Position numbers and translations under genes: made by a program. From the NCBI GenBank assembly GCA_018712225.1, contig DVHH01000214.1, positions 1 through 6,678 on the forward strand: a DNA stretch of 6,678 nt. The letters are read 5' to 3'. Every line of letters starts with the position of its first letter. Position 1 is the first letter of the stretch. Shown piece after piece: positions 1 through 6,370 of this stretch. The notes beneath the pieces are model-generated. The model was given only the letters and a program-made list of their open reading frames with translations. It was not told the origin of the DNA and searched no databases. The stretch is from Scatomorpha intestinigallinarum. Its GTDB lineage: Bacteria; Bacillota; Clostridia; Oscillospirales; Oscillospiraceae.

Positions 1-10
1 GATGAAATAA

Positions 11-64
11 GTCCGCGAAGCGGACACCTTAGCGGCGGAGTGGCAGCTCCCACGCGAGTGGGAG
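11..64. repeat. Two short perfect hairpins, probable dispersed repeat fragment
   Basis: The first hairpin pairs GTCCGC (11-16) with GCGGAC (20-25) around a GAA loop. The second pairs CTCCCAC (47-53) with GTGGGAG (58-64) around GCGA, a GNRA-type tetraloop if transcribed from the plus strand. No credible reading frame covers them. Closely spaced GC-rich hairpins like this often belong to dispersed non-coding repeats in clostridial genomes. The identity is an inference, and the element may continue beyond the left edge of the window. Confidence 0.4.
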
Positions 65-125
65 AGGCGGGCGGGTCCCGAAACCTCACGGGGGCGCCAC
101 CACCCCAAGCGTTTTTCTTTGGGGC

Positions 126-167
126 TCCACCCCGTTTCTTTGGGCAAGACCAAAGAAATGGGGTGGA
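126..167. repeat. Long hairpin, 18-bp stem with 6-nt loop
   Basis: The left arm (126-143) pairs with the right arm (150-167) around a six-base loop, GCAAGA. All positions are Watson-Crick except G134 opposite T159. That is a G-U wobble in a plus-strand RNA but a C-A mismatch in a minus-strand RNA, so the fold is continuous only in the plus direction. A competing pairing exists upstream: CCCCAA (103-108) can pair with TTGGGG (119-124). There is no T-tract after the stem, so it does not look like a plain intrinsic terminator. It could be a repeat or MITE-like fragment, or a structured RNA. Confidence 0.5.
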
Positions 168-234
168 ACAGGCAGCACAACCTAAAGTCCAGCAGGACAA
201 ATCGGCGAGTTCCGCCCAGCCAAAACCCACCCCC

Positions 235-335
235 GGGCGGGGATGGAACCCCGCCCCTACGAGGAGGTCGGAGGAACGTGGTGGGGCTGGCGGTGGACGA
301 AGGAAAGGGTCGTCGAGGACGCCGACCCCTACGGG
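235..335 (-). repeat. Left-flank hairpin repeat patch (units B and A, minus orientation)
   Basis: Read on the minus strand, this contains two units of the family seen at the right end of the window. Unit B (about 335 to 307) has GTAGGGGTCGG followed by a GGGTCG/CGACCC stem (arms 323-328 and 307-312). Unit A (about 260 to 235) has GTAGGGG followed by a perfect GGGCGGGG/CCCCGCCC stem (arms 235-242 and 249-256). The stretch 297-332 is a perfect 36-bp inverted match to 6597-6632. The two GTAGGGG cores are about 72 bases apart, close to the 70-base spacing on the right. This looks like a REP-like dispersed element placed just downstream of the minus-strand operon. Confidence 0.7.
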
Positions 336-350
336 TCCCTGCGGAACAGG

Positions 351-378
351 CCGCGTGCTGCGGTTTTGCGGCGCGCGG
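351..378. repeat. GC-rich hairpin, 11-bp stem
   Basis: Arms 351-361 and 368-378 pair along their full length around a GGTTTT loop if plus-strand RNA is considered, with two G-U wobbles. It lies between the left-flank repeat and the operon terminator. It could be part of the repeat element, since related CCGCGGTGTCGC sequence occurs near the right-hand copies. At this GC content a stem this size can also arise by chance. Confidence 0.3.
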
Positions 379-398
379 GTCGCAGCGCGGGGAATAGT

Positions 399-428
399 GA
401 AAACGCCGCCCGTTCGGGCGGCGTTTTC
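399..428 (-). terminator. Intrinsic terminator of the dehydratase operon
   Basis: A perfect 14-bp inverted repeat (399-412 with 415-428) has a GC core flanked by an A-run and a T-run. On the minus strand the stem ends in TTTT. It begins 6 bases after the stop codon of the zinc-ribbon gene, where the end of the minus-strand operon is expected. The symmetry means it could also stop plus-strand transcription coming from the left. Confidence 0.85.
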
Positions 429-434
429 TACGTT

Positions 435-704
435 TCACTTGAAGTACACAAACCCGGAGCCGCTGTTTTCCGGATACCCCAGCGTCCAGGCGTCGGCGCC
501 GCAGTCCGGGCAGGTCTTCCCGGCCGCGCGCAGCTCGTCTATGTAGGCCTCGGCGCGCATGACGTACATGTTGGTCTTGCGCATCTTCCCGCATTTGCCG
601 CAGTAGACGAGGTAGTTCGCATAACTGTCGAACACCCCGCGCTTCCGGTCGGCAAGTTCCTGTTCGGTCAGGGGGCGGGGCTTTATGTTTTCGTTTACTA
701 TCAT
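435..704 (-). CDS. Small zinc-ribbon protein of unknown function (89 aa)
   Basis: The protein has two CxxC knuckles, C35-G-K-C38 and C65-P-D-C68, separated by 26 residues, which is the layout of a zinc ribbon binding one Zn(II). The N-terminal 30 residues are charged and carry no signal or membrane segment, so it should be cytoplasmic. The ATG at 704 follows a GAGGAGG site with a 6-base gap, and only 12 bases separate it from the previous stop. It is the last gene of the dehydratase operon and is followed directly by the terminator. Zinc ribbons mediate nucleic-acid or protein contacts. A role as an assembly factor or accessory to the iron-sulfur enzyme upstream is possible but only inferred from position. 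I do not recognise a named family. Confidence 0.8.
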   Translation of the reverse strand: MIVNENIKPRPLTEQELADRKRGVFDSYANYLVYCGKCGKMRKTNMYVMRAEAYIDELRAAGKTCPDCGADAWTLGYPENSGSGFVYFK

Positions 705-716
705 GGCCCGCCTCCT

Positions 717-875
717 CTATATGACGTGCTCGCGCTTCTGGCGGTCGTAGTGCCTGTTCAGGAACGGCAGCACCACGCCGCGGACGAGCTTCATGTCAAG
801 GTTCAGCATGTACACCGTGAAAAGCAGCGCCAGGACCGCGGCAAGGGCGGCGCTTATCTTCCAAAACAGCTTCAT
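717..875 (-). CDS. Single-pass membrane peptide of unknown function (52 aa)
   Basis: Residues 4-24 form one hydrophobic helix rich in A, L and V, after a short start with K2 and K6. The C-terminal half is polar and basic, ending in a run with R, H, D, K and E. There is no cleavage motif or lipobox. I chose the ATG at 875 over the in-frame upstream ATG at 911, because an AAGGAGGG site (890-883) sits about 8 bases before it, and because a start at 911 would overlap the preceding dehydratase gene. The site itself overlaps the TAA stop of that gene, which suggests translational coupling. No homologous family is recognised. It could be a membrane tether or a small regulatory subunit, but that is speculation. 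Confidence 0.7.
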   Translation of the reverse strand: MKLFWKISAALAAVLALLFTVYMLNLDMKLVRGVVLPFLNRHYDRQKREHVI

Positions 876-888
876 TCCATTTCCCTCC

Positions 889-2493
889 TTACCAGCCCTC
901 GGAGTCGTCAAAATCGACGAGCGAGGGGTCCACCGGCTCCTCGTGGAGCACCGTGGTCATGTAGTCGTTCACGACCTTGCGGGCCTCAGCCGTCGGCACC
1001 GTGCGGCAGTCCATCAGCGCGTGCGGCATCCACATGATGTGGAACTCCGGATGCTTGCGGAACTCCTCCTCCAACAGGCCCTGGCAGCCGGCCATGCCCT
1101 TGCAGCCGATGTCGTCGTACATCACTATCATGTCGCAGTTGAACTTCGCCGCCGTCTCGAACATCATCAGGATGTGCCGGTTGCCGCCCACCGTGTGCGT
1201 GCGCATGGGCGAGCGGGCGTAGAGGTCGGCAATGTCGCTCATCATCTCGTCCCTGTCCTCGGTGTCCACGATGTTGTGGCCCGTGAGCGAGTCCATGTTG
1301 ATGACGGTCAGGATGCCCCAGCACTGGTAGAGCCAGCAGGTGGCGCTGTCGTAGTAGGTCGAGCCGCAGCTCCAGGCCAGGGCCCGGTGCCTGTACTTGA
1401 AGGGCCGGATGTCCTTCTTAAGGCACTTCTCGAAGTACTTCCAGATGACCTTCGCCTCGCGCTCGAAGTGCTTATTCGCGCCCTGCTGGTACATGTAGAT
1501 GCGCCAGAAGGCCTGGGCCATGCTGTTCATGGCGATGTTGTCGCATTTCGCGTAGACGTCCCACTTGTTCGTCTCGTGGATGTTCAGCTCGTTGAAGCGG
1601 CGTATGCCGTCGGCAAAGGCGTCCCAGTCGAACTTCTGCCCGAACTGCCCCTCCAGGAACTCGATGGCGGAGTAGATCTCGTGGACGCCCAGCTCCTTCG
1701 TCGTCGGGTCGTCGTACATGAGGGGCGTGACGAAGGCGTGAACGGCCTTCTTCCCGTCGCCGGAGAGGCGGCGGTACATGGCGGCGTTGTCCATCATGTT
1801 CGCGTCGCAGGGGTTGTTCGTGGCGAGGTAGCAGTTGCCGATGTCCGGGTACTCGTCCTCCACCGCGACGCCCACTTCGACCAGGGGCAGGGTACACATG
1901 TCCTGCGGGATGCCCGTCGAGACGGCCTGGTCGATGTAATAGCAGCCGTAGTGCTTGTTCATGATGGGTATCATGAAGGCCGGGTGCTGCTGGATGTTGA
2001 TGGCCTCGTAGCCCGGGAAGCCGAACATGATGTGCTTCGGCAGGGTGTAGTCGAAGCCTATGGTGCGCTCGGTCCACTTCGTCTCGCCGAAGTGGCGGTC
2101 GGCGCGGATGAGCTTCCAGATGGTGTCTATGGAGTCGGAGACCATGGCGTTTATGGCGTGGTGGTCCGCGCGCAGGGGTATGCCGCGGTCGCCCGAGGTC
2201 CAGCGGTCCACCATGGCGGGCGTGCAGAGATAGCCCGAGAGCCAGCGGTAGCGCCAGAAGGCCCGGATCATCCTCACGGGGTCGCGCAGGATGAGGCCCG
2301 ACATCTTGCCCCAGGTGCCCAGCCACCAGGCGAAGTCGTAGGCCGTGTCCACAAAGCCGCGCCACTCGCGGCGGTTCATGATGTTCGTCTTTTCAATGTA
2401 GCTGTCGCCCATGAAGGCGCACAGGGGCTCGCCTTTGGCGAAGTTTTTGAAGCTGCCCCATTTTTCCTTAAAGCTGTGCTTCGCCTTTGCCAT
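889..2493 (-). CDS. 2-hydroxyacyl-CoA dehydratase subunit, HgdA-like with N-terminal extension
   Basis: This 534-residue protein resembles the alpha subunit of 2-hydroxyacyl-CoA dehydratases, which remove water from (R)-2-hydroxyacyl-CoA by a ketyl-radical mechanism using [4Fe-4S] clusters. Candidate cluster cysteines are C200 (QDMCTLPLVEVG), C229 (TNNPCD) and C464 (DDIGCKGMAGC, with C470 close by). The last block matches the C-terminal segment of HgdA as I remember it (hydrophobic strand, RSCKPWSG, then an EMQRRF-like helix). A middle segment with FDWDAF is also family-like. HgdA-type subunits have about 475 residues or fewer, whereas here roughly 160 residues precede the recognisable core. 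That extension is rich in W, R and F and has no clear membrane helix. The ATG at 2493 is preferred: AAGGAGG (2507-2501) is 7 bases away, and it overlaps the upstream stop as TGATG. A GTG at 2496 is the alternative. The substrate is unknown. Confidence 0.8.
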   Translation of the reverse strand: MAKAKHSFKEKWGSFKNFAKGEPLCAFMGDSYIEKTNIMNRREWRGFVDTAYDFAWWLGTWGKMSGLILRDPVRMIRAFWRYRWLSGYLCTPAMVDRWTSGDRGIPLRADHHAINAMVSDSIDTIWKLIRADRHFGETKWTERTIGFDYTLPKHIMFGFPGYEAINIQQHPAFMIPIMNKHYGCYYIDQAVSTGIPQDMCTLPLVEVGVAVEDEYPDIGNCYLATNNPCDANMMDNAAMYRRLSGDGKKAVHAFVTPLMYDDPTTKELGVHEIYSAIEFLEGQFGQKFDWDAFADGIRRFNELNIHETNKWDVYAKCDNIAMNSMAQAFWRIYMYQQGANKHFEREAKVIWKYFEKCLKKDIRPFKYRHRALAWSCGSTYYDSATCWLYQCWGILTVINMDSLTGHNIVDTEDRDEMMSDIADLYARSPMRTHTVGGNRHILMMFETAAKFNCDMIVMYDDIGCKGMAGCQGLLEEEFRKHPEFHIMWMPHALMDCRTVPTAEARKVVNDYMTTVLHEEPVDPSLVDFDDSEGW

Positions 2494-3731
2494 CACGCGC
2501 CCTCCTTCTGCTCCGCGGCCTGGATGCGCTTTATCTCAAGCGACTCCACAAAGGCCTGGAAGCGCGTCCTCAGCTGGCCCGAGGCCGCGCAGGTGTAGTC
2601 CCGCTCTATCTGGCAGACCGGCAGCGTGCCGGGCAGGGCGAAGCCCTCCGTCAGCCAGGCGGCGTCCTGCGCGCGCTCATAGCCCCAGTATTCGCAGAAC
2701 TTCATGCTCTCGATGATGACGCCCTCCGCGCCGTATTCCAGGGCCTTTTCGTAGATGTACTGCTTGCGGGCCTTGAGGTTCTTCGGACCCATGGCGCGGG
2801 GACAGTGGTTGTTGTAGAGGTAGTGCCTGGCGATGGCGTCGAGCGCCGACTCGCCCTCGCGCAGCTCGATCTCCTCCCGCCCGGGCAGGGAGCCGAAGCA
2901 GTAGCGGTCCGCCACGACCATGGCCCCGGACATCTCCAGCATCTTCGTGAACTCCGGGTCGTCTATCTCGGCGCCGGTGACCATGACCCGCGCGCGGAAC
3001 CAGGGCTTCGGCTCCGGCTCGCGCGTTTTGAGCTCCTCCAGTGTCTCGCGCAGGAGGGGCAGGACGAGGTACTTCGGGCAGGTCAGGCTCGCGAGCTGCA
3101 TGACGTGGAACTCGTAGCCCGTGATGACGGGGTTTTCCGCCTTGCGCAGCGCGCCCATCTCCGTTATGATGCGGCACAGCTCGTTGTGCTCCGCGATGGC
3201 GGCGCGCAGGCGCTCCTCCGAGAAGTCCACGCCGTAGGTCTCGCGCAGGGGTTCGAGGATCTTCTTCTCCATCTGGCGGCGGTAGTAGCCGACGTGCCAC
3301 TCGCTGCGGTTTATCGGCATGTCGATGCAGGCGACGAAGAACTTCTCCTTCGGGATGAGGCCGCAGTATTCAAAGTACTGCTCCATGCGGTTCATGGTGC
3401 AGCAGCACTCCTGGCCGATGAGCGCGTCCAGGAAGTTGTAGCCGCCCTCGAAGGCGCGCTCCAGTATGCTCTTGGAATAGGGACATGAGCGGTTGGTCAT
3501 GTAGTAGGTGGCCATGTCGGGGCTGGTGCAGCCGGGCGCGCGCAGGCGCACGCCGAAGCAGCCCTCCACGTCCAGCAGCACCTCGGGTATGTAGGAGCAG
3601 TTGTAGCCCAGAGCGAGCTTCCCCTCCGCCTGGGCCTGCTGCACCAGCTCGTTGTTCGCCGCGCGCAGCAGCTCCTCAAAGCGGATAAGGTGCTTCAGGT
3701 CTCTCAATGTGTGTACCCCCCTCTGCTTCAT
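2493..3731 (-). CDS. 2-hydroxyacyl-CoA dehydratase subunit, HgdB/FldC-like
   Basis: This 412-residue protein (numbered from the ATG at 3731) belongs to the HgdB/BcrC superfamily, whose members run to about 375-430 residues. Visible blocks are a GYNCSYIPEVLLD segment near the N-terminus, C83 in RSCPYSK, a C109-C110-C111 triplet in GQECCCTMNR, the second-domain start VTGAEIDDPEF (from residue 251), C346 in MKFCEYWG, and the C-terminal signature GQLRTRFQAFVE (from 385). C83, one cysteine of the triplet and C346 are the likely ligands of a [4Fe-4S] cluster. It is the first gene of a four-gene operon and overlaps the HgdA-like gene by one base, as expected for subunits made in equal amounts. The start is uncertain. 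The ATG at 3731 has no good ribosome binding site, an in-frame TTG lies at 3737, and another TTG at 3707 has a weak purine run upstream. No activator ATPase or CoA-transferase gene is nearby. Confidence 0.88.
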   Translation of the reverse strand: MKQRGVHTLRDLKHLIRFEELLRAANNELVQQAQAEGKLALGYNCSYIPEVLLDVEGCFGVRLRAPGCTSPDMATYYMTNRSCPYSKSILERAFEGGYNFLDALIGQECCCTMNRMEQYFEYCGLIPKEKFFVACIDMPINRSEWHVGYYRRQMEKKILEPLRETYGVDFSEERLRAAIAEHNELCRIITEMGALRKAENPVITGYEFHVMQLASLTCPKYLVLPLLRETLEELKTREPEPKPWFRARVMVTGAEIDDPEFTKMLEMSGAMVVADRYCFGSLPGREEIELREGESALDAIARHYLYNNHCPRAMGPKNLKARKQYIYEKALEYGAEGVIIESMKFCEYWGYERAQDAAWLTEGFALPGTLPVCQIERDYTCAASGQLRTRFQAFVESLEIKRIQAAEQKEGA

Positions 3732-3736
3732 TGTCA

Positions 3737-3755
3737 ATTTGCCGTATATTTGCCG
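3737..3755. promoter_or_regulatory. Direct repeat ATTTGCCG at 11-bp spacing over the transcript start
   Basis: ATTTGCCG occurs at 3737-3744 and again at 3748-3755, about one helical turn apart, between the minus-strand -10 box and the first dehydratase start codon. A near copy, ATTTGCGG, lies at about 3852-3859. The position would suit a repressor or activator site for the divergent TetR protein, although TetR operators are usually palindromic. Confidence 0.35.
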
Positions 3756-3760
3756 CTTTC

Positions 3761-3789
3761 ATTATAAGGCTTTTGTAAATAATCGTCAA
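3761..3789 (-). promoter_or_regulatory. Promoter of the dehydratase operon
   Basis: On the minus strand, TTGACG (3789-3784) and TATAAT (3766-3761) are separated by exactly 17 bases, an almost perfect housekeeping-sigma promoter. Transcription should start near 3753-3755, giving a leader of only about 22-25 bases before the ATG at 3731. A second TTGACA on the same strand (3802-3797) lies too far upstream to act with this -10 box. The -35 box falls inside an imperfect 31-bp palindrome (3772-3802, TTTG...CAAA ends), a possible operator. Confidence 0.75.
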
Positions 3790-3880
3790 CTATATTGTCA
3801 AATTTATGGCGTTTTCCAACGTCCGGGCGCTGAAGTGTCCGGGGCTGTGCAATTTGCGGAGGGCAAAATCAAACTCGTGG

Positions 3881-3909
3881 TTGAATAACGCGCAGAATTT
3901 GTTTATAAT
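3881..3909 (+). promoter_or_regulatory. Promoter of the tetR-membrane protein operon
   Basis: TTGAAT (3881-3886) and a consensus TATAAT (3904-3909) are separated by 17 bases. Transcription should start near 3916, leaving a leader of about 50 bases before the ATG at 3968. The surrounding DNA is AT-rich compared with the genes. It faces away from the dehydratase promoter, with about 90 bases between the two -35 boxes. Confidence 0.72.
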
Positions 3910-3967
3910 GATTTTATACGAATTGTGTGCGCGATACAACGCGATAGGTTTTGAGGAGTTGACGAAA

Positions 3968-4549
3968 ATGGAAGAACCGAGGACCGACCGCAGGGTGCGG
4001 AAGACAAAGAAGCAGCTCCGCATGGCGCTCACGACCCTGATGATGGAAAAGAGCGTGGGCGAGATAACGGTCCGCGAGATCGCCGAGCTGGCGGACGTGA
4101 ACCGCGGCACCTTCTACGCACACTACAAGGACGTTTACGACCTGCTGACCCAGCTGGAGGAGACCATCTTCGTCCGCCTGGAGGAGATAAGCGTCATCAA
4201 CAGCTCCCCGGACTGGGACCAGAGCACCTACCACTATCTCGAAGACGTGCTGAAGCTCTGTTACGACAGCGCGGACGTCTACCGGGCGCTCATCTGCCGG
4301 AACAACGACATGGACTTCCAGCAGCGGCTTTTTGAGACGCTCAAGAACCAGTACATGCGCAGCTTTCTGGAGCGGACCTGCTCCGCCAGCGGGCGGGAGC
4401 TGGACCTCTTCTGCTCCTTCGCGGTGCAGGGGATGCTCTCCATCACGAAGGAGTGGATGGACTCCGGGCTGAAGGAGTCCCCGGCGGAGATGGCGAAGCT
4501 GGGCGGCGACTTCATCATGCGGGGCGTGGCGGCCCTGCGCGGCAACTGA
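3968..4549 (+). CDS. TetR/AcrR-family transcriptional regulator
   Basis: This is a 193-residue cytoplasmic DNA-binding protein. Residues about 14-60 hold the TetR helix-turn-helix: a helix rich in K, L and M, then GEITVREIAELADVNRGTFY and AHYKDVYDLL, where the TFYAHYKD recognition helix is characteristic. The C-terminal ligand and dimer domain looks like the TetR_C_7 type common in Firmicutes (ending with G-M-L-S-I-T-K-E-W-M and S-P-A-E-M). I chose the ATG at 3968 because GAGGAG (3953-3958) lies 9 bases upstream and this gives the normal family length. The longer frame from 3806 would start upstream of the promoter. It is divergent from the dehydratase operon, so it probably controls that operon and perhaps itself. 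It is followed after 16 bases by a membrane protein gene in the same operon. The ligand is unknown. Confidence 0.9.
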   Translation: MEEPRTDRRVRKTKKQLRMALTTLMMEKSVGEITVREIAELADVNRGTFYAHYKDVYDLLTQLEETIFVRLEEISVINSSPDWDQSTYHYLEDVLKLCYDSADVYRALICRNNDMDFQQRLFETLKNQYMRSFLERTCSASGRELDLFCSFAVQGMLSITKEWMDSGLKESPAEMAKLGGDFIMRGVAALRGN

Positions 4550-4555
4550 ACTCAT

Positions 4556-4560
4556 GGAGG
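4556..4560 (+). promoter_or_regulatory. Ribosome binding site that decides the membrane-protein start
   Basis: GGAGG lies 5 bases before the ATG at 4566. The in-frame ATG at 4554 overlaps this site and has no site of its own, so the true start is at 4566. Confidence 0.75.
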
Positions 4561-4565
4561 TAAAA

Positions 4566-6314
4566 ATGAAATTCAACTTCGGCAGCTTCGGCAATTTCGG
4601 CGGCTTTTCCCAGAACGAGGAGACCGGCGAGTACCACTGGACCCCGCCCCAGCGTCAGGGCGGCGGGCGCCCCAAAAAGATGCGCCGCAGCTTTTCCCGC
4701 GGGGCGAGCCTGGCGCTGAGCCTCGCCGTGACGCTGGTCTTCGGCTTTTTCTACTTCTACTTCAAGCTCCCGGCCATCAACATCCACTCGGGCGACTTCT
4801 ACGTCTTTATAATCCTGCTGTGCGCGGTCTACTGCGTCTGCGTGCTGCTGCTGGAGGGCTTCCGCGCCGACAGCGTGAAGGGCTACGTCGCCCAGGCCCG
4901 GAAAAAGGCGGCGGTGCCGTTTTACATCGTCTGCCTGTGCATAGTCGTCGCCGTCGCGGGCAGCCTCATCGGCTGGAAGCTCTTCCGCGCGCGGGACTAT
5001 GCCCAGCTGCTGCCTATCGAGAACGGAGACTTCGCCACGGACGTCGCGGAGATCTCCTTCGACCAGATCCCCATGCTGGACTCGGCCTCGGCCAACGTCC
5101 TCGCCAACCGCAAGCTGGGCGAGCTCTCTGAGCTCGTCAGCCAGTTCGAGGTCTACAGCGACAGCTTCCAGATAAACTACCAGAACCGCCCCGTGCGCGT
5201 GACCTACCTCAACTACGGCGACTTCTTCAAGTGGTGGAACAACCAGAAGGCCGGCATCCCGGCCTATATGGTCATCGACATGGTCACGCAGGAGGTCACG
5301 GTCCAGCGCCTTGAGCAGGGCATCAGGTATTCGCCCTCCGAGTATTTCTTCCGGGATATCGACCGCTACCTGCGCTTCAAGTACCCGACGAAGATGTTCA
5401 CGGACGTGAACTTTGAGGTCAACGAGGACGGCGAGCCCTACTGGGTCGCCACGGCGGTGACCAAGAAGGTGGGCCTCTTCGGCGGCGAGGACGCCGTCGG
5501 CGCGGTGCTGGTGAACGCCGTCACGGGCGAGAGCACGTATTACGACGTGGCGGACGTGCCCCAGTGGGTGGACAGGGTCTACACGGCGCAGCTCATCCTG
5601 GAGCAGTACAACTACTACGGCCTCTACCAGGGCGGCTTCTGGAACAGCCTCTTCGGCCAGAGCGGCTGCACGGAGGCCACGAGCTACTACAACTATATCG
5701 CCCAGGACGACGACGTGTGGCTCTACACGGGCATCACCTCCGTGACGGGCGACCGCGGCAACATCGGCTTCATCCTGGTGAACCAGCGCACGAAGGACGC
5801 GCGCTACTATCCCTGCGCGGGCGCGGAGGAGAGCTCGGCCATGGCCTCGGCGGAGGGCGCGGTGCAGCAGTACCAGTACCAGGCGACGAGCCCGCTGCTG
5901 CTGAACATCGGCGGCCAGCCGACCTATTTCATGGCCCTGAAGGACGCGAGCCAGCTGGTGAAGATGTACGCGATGGTGAACGTCCAGCAGTATAACGTCG
6001 TGGCGACGGGCACCTCGGTCTCCAGCTGCATAGAGAGCTACGAACAGCTGCTGGCCGAGAACGGCATCACCATCGAGGGCGGCTCCGTCAGCGGCGGCAG
6101 CGAGGTCGAGGGCGTGGTAGCGGACATCCGCAGCTCGGTAATAGGCGGCAACAGCGTGTACTACGTGCAGCTCGAAGGCGGGGACGTGTATTACAGCATC
6201 AGCGCCTCCGACAGCCCCGAAGCGGCCATCCTGAACCCCGGCGACAGGATAAGCCTTACCGCCTCCGGAGCGGAAGGCCCCATCATTCCGGCGAGCGGTT
6301 TGTCAATTAAATAA
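4566..6314 (+). CDS. Three-helix membrane protein with large extracytoplasmic domain
   Basis: This 582-residue protein starts with a Gly/Phe-rich stretch (1-14) and a basic patch (about 36-45). Membrane helices follow at about 46-66, 76-97 and 117-137. Positive charges before helix 1 and between helices 2 and 3 place the N-terminus inside and residues from about 140 outside the membrane. The outer domain repeats a motif in which a short strand precedes a T-x-E/D turn and another strand: VIDMVTQEVTVQRL (236-249), VLVNAVTGESTYYDV (314-328) and ILVNQRTKDARYY (403-415). These are reminiscent of PepSY-like units, but the match is weak. A conserved-looking SAMASAEGAVQ and QPTYFMALKD region follows, and the last 70 residues look like a separate beta-rich domain. 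I believe similar proteins occur widely in Clostridia as uncharacterised membrane proteins, but I cannot name a function. It is co-transcribed with the TetR gene (16-base gap). Confidence 0.8.
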   Translation: MKFNFGSFGNFGGFSQNEETGEYHWTPPQRQGGGRPKKMRRSFSRGASLALSLAVTLVFGFFYFYFKLPAINIHSGDFYVFIILLCAVYCVCVLLLEGFRADSVKGYVAQARKKAAVPFYIVCLCIVVAVAGSLIGWKLFRARDYAQLLPIENGDFATDVAEISFDQIPMLDSASANVLANRKLGELSELVSQFEVYSDSFQINYQNRPVRVTYLNYGDFFKWWNNQKAGIPAYMVIDMVTQEVTVQRLEQGIRYSPSEYFFRDIDRYLRFKYPTKMFTDVNFEVNEDGEPYWVATAVTKKVGLFGGEDAVGAVLVNAVTGESTYYDVADVPQWVDRVYTAQLILEQYNYYGLYQGGFWNSLFGQSGCTEATSYYNYIAQDDDVWLYTGITSVTGDRGNIGFILVNQRTKDARYYPCAGAEESSAMASAEGAVQQYQYQATSPLLLNIGGQPTYFMALKDASQLVKMYAMVNVQQYNVVATGTSVSSCIESYEQLLAENGITIEGGSVSGGSEVEGVVADIRSSVIGGNSVYYVQLEGGDVYYSISASDSPEAAILNPGDRISLTASGAEGPIIPASGLSIK

Positions 6315-6329
6315 AACGCCTGCAAAATA

Positions 6330-6356
6330 AAAAACGCCCCCGATGGGGGCGTTTTT
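6330..6356 (+). terminator. Intrinsic terminator after the membrane-protein gene
   Basis: A perfect 12-bp stem (6330-6341 with 6345-6356) has a GAT loop, a GC-rich core and a T5 tail. It begins 15 bases after the stop codon. The A-run on the left arm makes it potentially bidirectional. Confidence 0.9.
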
Positions 6357-6370
6357 CATTTCAGCCGTAT

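Noticed and set aside
40..1037. Overlapping plus-strand frames of 168 and 264 residues at the left end
   Set aside because: They run through hairpins, repeats and the operon terminator, are rich in P, G, R and A, and have no start signals or recognisable domain.
793..2598. 601-residue open frame on the plus strand
   Set aside because: It lies antisense to the HgdA-like gene, with a composition rich in V, A, H, R and L that is typical of a GC-rich shadow frame. It has no ribosome binding site or recognisable domain.
2487..3488. 333-residue open frame on the plus strand
   Set aside because: It is antisense to the HgdB-like gene, with the same shadow composition and no domain.
3821..3844. Direct repeat of GTCCGGG in the divergent region
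   Set aside because: It is only seven bases, GC-rich, and away from both promoter cores, so it is too weak to call as an operator.
3806..3967. 54-residue upstream extension of the TetR protein
   Set aside because: It would start upstream of the best promoter. The extra residues do not resemble the family, and a good ribosome binding site precedes the internal ATG at 3968.
5121..5135. GAGCTC-TCT-GAGCTC hairpin inside the membrane-protein gene
   Set aside because: Each arm is itself palindromic and encodes an ordinary Glu-Leu repeat in the reading frame, so chance or codon choice explains it.
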